The position numbers and the translations under genes were made by a program. 64,000 bases of DNA from Bacteriovorax sp. (GTDB lineage: Bacteria; Bdellovibrionota; Bacteriovoracia; Bacteriovoracales; Bacteriovoracaceae), in contig JACMPM010000009.1 in the NCBI GenBank assembly GCA_014377485.1, forward strand, positions 52,632 through 116,631, given 5' to 3'. Positions 60,565 to 64,000 of the stretch are shown here, in pieces (the stretch's first letter is position 1; the number at the start of each line of letters is the position of its first letter). Below the pieces are notes generated by a model, which had not been told where the DNA came from, searched no databases, and saw only the letters and a program-made list of their open reading frames with translations.

Positions 60565-60596
60565 TTCTAGAACTTAGCTAGGTAACGCTTCTAGAA
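60565..60596. promoter_or_regulatory. Paired TTCTAGAA palindromes upstream of lon
   Basis: Identical 8-base palindromes at 60565-60572 and 60589-60596, with centres 24 bases apart. They lie about 180 bases before the lon start and about 70-100 bases before its candidate promoter. The rest of 60441-60664 shows no gene. They may form a dimer-of-dimers operator. Confidence 0.4.
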
Positions 60597-60664
60597 TAAA
60601 TAACAAGTCTTTGAATATTTTGGGATAAAAGCAATTAATGCCCTTACTTTTTTTTTGACCTTGA

Positions 60665-60692
60665 TTGCATTTTCATGTCATCATTTTATAAG
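60665..60692 (+). promoter_or_regulatory. Candidate promoter of lon
   Basis: TTGCAT and TATAAG with a 16-base spacer, 79 bases before the ATG. A TTGACC lies at 60656 but its spacing to TATAAG is too long. No clear CIRCE element or sigma-32-type promoter was found by eye. Confidence 0.35.
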
Positions 60693-60771
60693 ACCCTTCA
60701 GTTCCAAGGTGGCAGTCAAGAAGTGATACCCACAGGAACCAGAGGATGTAACAAATAGTGCAGGAGGTACT

Positions 60772-63186
60772 ATGTCGCAAGCTTGGTCAGAATCAAAAAA
60801 GTTCCCGTTATTACCACTTAGGGACATGATTATTTTCCCGCATATGGTAGTACCTCTATTCGTGGGAAGAGAAAAATCTATCTCTGCGCTTGAAGAAGCC
60901 CAAAGAAACAACAACGAAATTTTCCTAGTCACTCAAAGAGATGCGAGTGTACTAAATCCAGATCGTGAAGACATTTACGAAGTGGGTGTGGTTGTGAACA
61001 TCATCCAGATGTTAAGACTGCCGGACAATACTGTAAAAGTGTTGATCGAAGGAAAGTACCGTGCACGCCTTAAAACTTTCGAATCAGGCCCAGAAGGCTA
61101 TTTCGCTGAAGTTGAAAAATGCTCATCAGAAACTAAGGATCCAGTCACTCTTGAAGCCACCATAAGAAGCATCAAAGGAATCTTTGAACAATATGTGAAG
61201 CTTAATAAGAGAATACCACCTGAACTTCTTATGAGTATCTCTTCGATCACCGATCCTTCGCGCCTAGCAGATATTATGGTCGCGCATTTGACGATGAAGA
61301 TTTCAGAAAAACAAGAAATCTTAGAAGCAGTTGAAGTTGGTAGAAGACTTGAACTTCTATTAGAAAAAATGCAAGGTGAAATTGAAATCATCAATGTTGA
61401 AAGACGTATCCGCACACGTGTAAAAACGCAGATGGAAAAGTCTCAAAAAGAATACTATTTGAATGAGCAGATGAATGCGATTCAAAAAGAACTTGGCCAA
61501 AAAGATGACGGCAAAACCGACATCCAAGAAATGGAAGAACGCTTAGCTGCTAAGAAAATGCCTGAAGAAGCCAGAGAAAAAACAGGTAAGGAACTTAAGA
61601 AGTTAAAATCAATGTCTCCAATGTCTGCAGAATCAGCAGTTGTTAGAAACTATATTGACTGGATGTTATCCCTTCCATGGGATGAATATACAACTGATAA
61701 CAATTCAGTTCCAAGAGCTCGTGAAATTCTTGATGATCACCACTACGGAATGAAAGACGTAAAAGAGAGAATCATAGAGTATCTAGCTGTTCGTTCTCTT
61801 CTAAAAGAAGAAGGAAAAGGAACGATTCTATGCCTTGCTGGTCCGCCGGGAGTTGGTAAGACATCTATCGCAAAATCATTGGCAGAATCTTTAGGAAGAA
61901 GCTTCCAGAGAATTGCTCTTGGTGGAGTTCGTGATGAATCTGAAATTCGCGGACACAGAAGAACATATGTAGGAGCGATGCCAGGTAAATTGATGATGGC
62001 CCTTAAAAAGGCTGGAACATCAAATCCTTTAATCCTCTTAGATGAAATTGATAAAATGTCATCTGATATGCGCGGCGATCCTGCTTCAGCAATGCTTGAA
62101 GTATTAGATCCTGAGCAGAACAAATCTTTTTCTGATCATTATATTGAAGTTGAATACGATCTCTCGAAAGTTATGTTCGTAATGACTGCTAATGATCTTT
62201 CAAAAATTCCGGGTCCACTAAGAGACCGTATGGAAATTATCCACATCTCTGGATACACTCCGCAGGAAAAACTTGAAATCGGAAAGAGATATTTACTTAA
62301 AAAAGCAGTGAAGGGCAATGGTTTAGTAGACCATGAAGTCCAAATCGGCGACACATGTATGATGGATATCATTCGTGGTTGGTCGAAAGAAGCTGGGGTT
62401 CGTGAATTCGAAAGACAACTAAATAACGTTGTTAGAAAAATCGCGACAGAAGTTGTAACAAAAGAAGTTCCCGCTGGAAAAAAATTCAACGTGACTTCAA
62501 AACAACTTCCAAAATACTTAGGACCTCGTCGTTACGACAGCACTGATATCGAATCTGGATCACAAATTGGTTTGGTTAACGGTCTTGCTTGGACGAGTGT
62601 TGGCGGAGAGCTTCTTCATATAGAAGTAGTGACTGTTGAAGGAAATGGAAAAATCCAAATCACGGGGAAACTTGGTGAAGTAATGCAAGAGTCGGCGAAA
62701 GCAGCTCTAAGTTACGTGCGATCAATCTCAGGACGTTTGGGAATTTCACACGAATGGTATAACAAAAACGATATCCATATTCACGTACCAGAAGGTGGGA
62801 CACCAAAAGATGGTCCATCGGCCGGTGTAACTATGGTGACAGCATTAACTTCTGCTATCACCGGAATTGCGGTTCACCAGAACGTAGCGATGACTGGTGA
62901 AGTAACAATCAGAGGTCGTGTACTTCCGATTGGCGGGTTAAAAGAAAAACTTCTTGCTGCTAAACATGCAGGAGTTAAAACGGTTATCATTCCAGCTAAG
63001 AACGTAAAAGATTTAGCAGATATTCCGCAAGAGATTCAAGATGGACTAGAAATTATTCCGTGTTCTCACGTTGAAGAAGTTTTAAAAGTTGCTCTTGATC
63101 TTAATCAGCCTGAGAAGTTTATGCAGGTTGTGGCACCTACTCTTACAGTGGTCGATGGAGATCGCGGTATGGGCGTGGCCAACTAA
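60772..63186 (+). CDS. lon: ATP-dependent protease Lon
   Basis: An 804-residue LonA. The N-terminal substrate domain begins FPLLPLRDMIIFPHMVVPLF, followed by a coiled coil (KEYYLNEQMNAIQKELGQ). The AAA+ part has CLAGPPGVGKTSIAKSLA (about 356) and ILLDEIDKMSSD. The protease domain has the catalytic Ser in PKDGPSAGV (about 682) and the Lys in GLKEKLLAAK. It degrades misfolded and short-lived regulatory proteins. GGAGGT lies about 7 bases before the ATG. A strong terminator follows. Confidence 0.97.
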   Translation: MSQAWSESKKFPLLPLRDMIIFPHMVVPLFVGREKSISALEEAQRNNNEIFLVTQRDASVLNPDREDIYEVGVVVNIIQMLRLPDNTVKVLIEGKYRARLKTFESGPEGYFAEVEKCSSETKDPVTLEATIRSIKGIFEQYVKLNKRIPPELLMSISSITDPSRLADIMVAHLTMKISEKQEILEAVEVGRRLELLLEKMQGEIEIINVERRIRTRVKTQMEKSQKEYYLNEQMNAIQKELGQKDDGKTDIQEMEERLAAKKMPEEAREKTGKELKKLKSMSPMSAESAVVRNYIDWMLSLPWDEYTTDNNSVPRAREILDDHHYGMKDVKERIIEYLAVRSLLKEEGKGTILCLAGPPGVGKTSIAKSLAESLGRSFQRIALGGVRDESEIRGHRRTYVGAMPGKLMMALKKAGTSNPLILLDEIDKMSSDMRGDPASAMLEVLDPEQNKSFSDHYIEVEYDLSKVMFVMTANDLSKIPGPLRDRMEIIHISGYTPQEKLEIGKRYLLKKAVKGNGLVDHEVQIGDTCMMDIIRGWSKEAGVREFERQLNNVVRKIATEVVTKEVPAGKKFNVTSKQLPKYLGPRRYDSTDIESGSQIGLVNGLAWTSVGGELLHIEVVTVEGNGKIQITGKLGEVMQESAKAALSYVRSISGRLGISHEWYNKNDIHIHVPEGGTPKDGPSAGVTMVTALTSAITGIAVHQNVAMTGEVTIRGRVLPIGGLKEKLLAAKHAGVKTVIIPAKNVKDLADIPQEIQDGLEIIPCSHVEEVLKVALDLNQPEKFMQVVAPTLTVVDGDRGMGVAN

Positions 63187-63215
63187 TCTAAAAAGACAAA
63201 TTATTCTTATTTACG

Positions 63216-63241
63216 AAGGGACCCTTAGGGGTCCCTTTTTT
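63216..63241 (+). terminator. Rho-independent terminator of lon
   Basis: AAGGGACCC and GGGTCCCTT form a perfect 9-bp stem with a TTAG loop, followed by T residues. Confidence 0.9.
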
Positions 63242-63300
63242 GCTTGCTCTGCTAATCAATTGTAATTAAAGAGATTGAGTCTTCTTGCCGATACAATTAC

Positions 63301-64000
63301 ATGACTCAAATTTTGCTAGTTATTAAAGACAAAGAGCTAAGTACGATTCTTCGCGGGAAGTTAACGCAAAAATATGGCGTTGAGGTAATTGTGAAGGGGA
63401 CTGCTTCCGAAGCAATTTCACTTATCGAAATTCTTCCGGATATTGATATTATTCTCTGCAATGATTTTATCGATAAAGCGCCCGTGGCAGGCAAGCTTTG
63501 CGATTATCTAAAGACCAAGCAAGCAGAAGAATCTCGAAATATAAATATCGCAATTATTGGAACAGAAATTCCAAATTATCCCCTCGCTGTTTCCGTTGGT
63601 GAAAATCCTCCCTACCAAAAAATCATTGATTATTTTGGATTCCTGCTCGGTAAAGAAGAAAAAAACGTACTGGAAGAGGAAGAAAAATCGGAGAAAGAAA
63701 AAGCAGATAATGCAAAAGCGGAGCAGGAAAAAGCGGATAAAGAAGAAGCAGAGAGAGTAAAAATTGAAAAAGAAAGGGCTGAAAAAGAAAGGATAGAAAG
63801 AGAAAAAGCAGAAAAATTAGCTAAAGAAAAAGCTGAAATAGAAAAAATAGAAAGAGAAAAAGCTGTTAAGGAAAGAATTGAAAGAGGAAACGCAAGAATA
63901 GAGAAAGCAGAAAAGGAAAAAGCAGAAAAAGAGAAATTAGATAAAGAAAGAGCTAATAAAGAAAAAGCAGAAAAAGAAAGAATAGAACGTATGAAATTAG
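63301..64000 (+). CDS. Degenerate receiver-like domain fused to a Glu/Lys-rich helical repeat (3' end outside window)
   Basis: A frame open from ATG 63301 to the window end (233 codons so far). Residues 1-118 look like a response-regulator fold: ILLVIKDKELSTILRGKL, then DIDIILCNDFIDKAP, then INIAIIGTE. The acidic pair after beta1 is reduced to K-D and the beta3 site reads N-D-F, so phosphorylation is doubtful. From about residue 120 onward almost every residue is Glu, Lys, Ala, Arg or Ile in repeats such as KEKAEKERIEREKAEK. This composition predicts a long charged single alpha-helix or coiled coil. The C-terminal domain is not visible. No strong ribosome-binding site is seen. Confidence 0.7.
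   Translation, partial: MTQILLVIKDKELSTILRGKLTQKYGVEVIVKGTASEAISLIEILPDIDIILCNDFIDKAPVAGKLCDYLKTKQAEESRNINIAIIGTEIPNYPLAVSVGENPPYQKIIDYFGFLLGKEEKNVLEEEEKSEKEKADNAKAEQEKADKEEAERVKIEKERAEKERIEREKAEKLAKEKAEIEKIEREKAVKERIERGNARIEKAEKEKAEKEKLDKERANKEKAEKERIERMKL

Noticed and set aside
61098..62489. Long minus-strand frames inside lon
   Set aside because: Produced by codon bias of lon; they lack ribosome-binding sites and recognisable families.
1..64000. tRNA, rRNA, CRISPR arrays, intact transposons or restriction-modification operons
   Set aside because: No T-loop-like GTTCGAATC, no spaced direct repeats, no transposase frames and no restriction subunit were seen on reading through both strands.

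Overview
The window is AT-rich, densely packed bacterial chromosome. The gene set fits a Gram-negative, diderm, motile bacterium: LptB and LptC/A-type LPS export, an outer-membrane barrel protein, a TonB-like protein, many lipoproteins, a chemoreceptor, sigma-54 and a PilZ protein. The low G+C, the many lineage-specific lipoproteins and barrel proteins, the Ala/Lys-rich histone-like protein and the ABCC-type exporter suggest a Bdellovibrionota / Bacteriovoracales-like organism (Bacteriovorax or Peredibacter group). This placement is inferred from gene style; no rRNA is present to test it. I see no tRNA, rRNA, CRISPR array, intact insertion sequence or intact prophage.

Layout. 0-3.4 kb: end of a WYL-type regulator, an AlkB-like dioxygenase overlapping a DAHP synthase-chorismate mutase fusion, an O-methyltransferase and a secreted protein. 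3.4-8.8 kb: a LysR regulator; a coupled run of methyltransferase, GNAT, unknown protein and peptidase E; then, on the other strand, prolyl aminopeptidase and a shortened periplasmic binding protein. 8.8-19 kb: DNA polymerase II, YihY and YggT membrane proteins, an FtsB-like divisome protein, DUF192, AspS, a ZIP transporter-Dps operon and an RDD protein. 19.5-26 kb: MutS diverges from a conserved envelope/regulation block (LptC/A-like, LptB, RpoN, HPF). 26-33.7 kb: a single-chain ABCC-type transporter, a CheY-like protein, ClpS-ClpA and the histone-like protein. 33.8-46 kb: MiaB, a secreted/lipoprotein metallopeptidase pair, GshB, a repeat-bearing lipoprotein, a candidate ECF sigma/anti-sigma pair, a TonB-like protein, a histidine-kinase-like ATPase and a 939-residue methylase-like protein. 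46-55 kb: RsmD, aminotransferase, lipoprotein plus outer-membrane protein, PhoH-PIN coupled to PilZ, and a chemoreceptor. 55-64 kb: 2-Cys peroxiredoxin, ClpP, ClpX, a CPBP protease, Lon, and the start of a degenerate receiver fused to a long Glu/Lys-rich helix.

Shared functions. ClpS/ClpA, ClpP/ClpX and Lon place most of the cytosolic ATP-dependent proteolysis in one 33-kb stretch. Dps with ZIP, and the peroxiredoxin, handle metal and peroxide stress. AlkB, MutS and Pol II cover DNA damage.

The main novelty lies between the genes. Several intergenic stretches hold eroded genes that only appear when each frame is read by eye: a glyoxalase-type start (7109-7195), a frame with an internal amber codon (38042-38362), a gene split at a T7 tract (52650-52941), and an ORF6N-domain relic with frameshifts, an in-frame stop and a 15-bp perfect palindrome (about 60024-60440). 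Other points of interest are an apparently catalytically dead DNA methylase-like protein, a cryptic sigma/anti-sigma pair, a cluster of TCATCGA motifs with mutually exclusive inverted repeats upstream of the histone-like gene, and paired TTCTAGAA palindromes upstream of lon.
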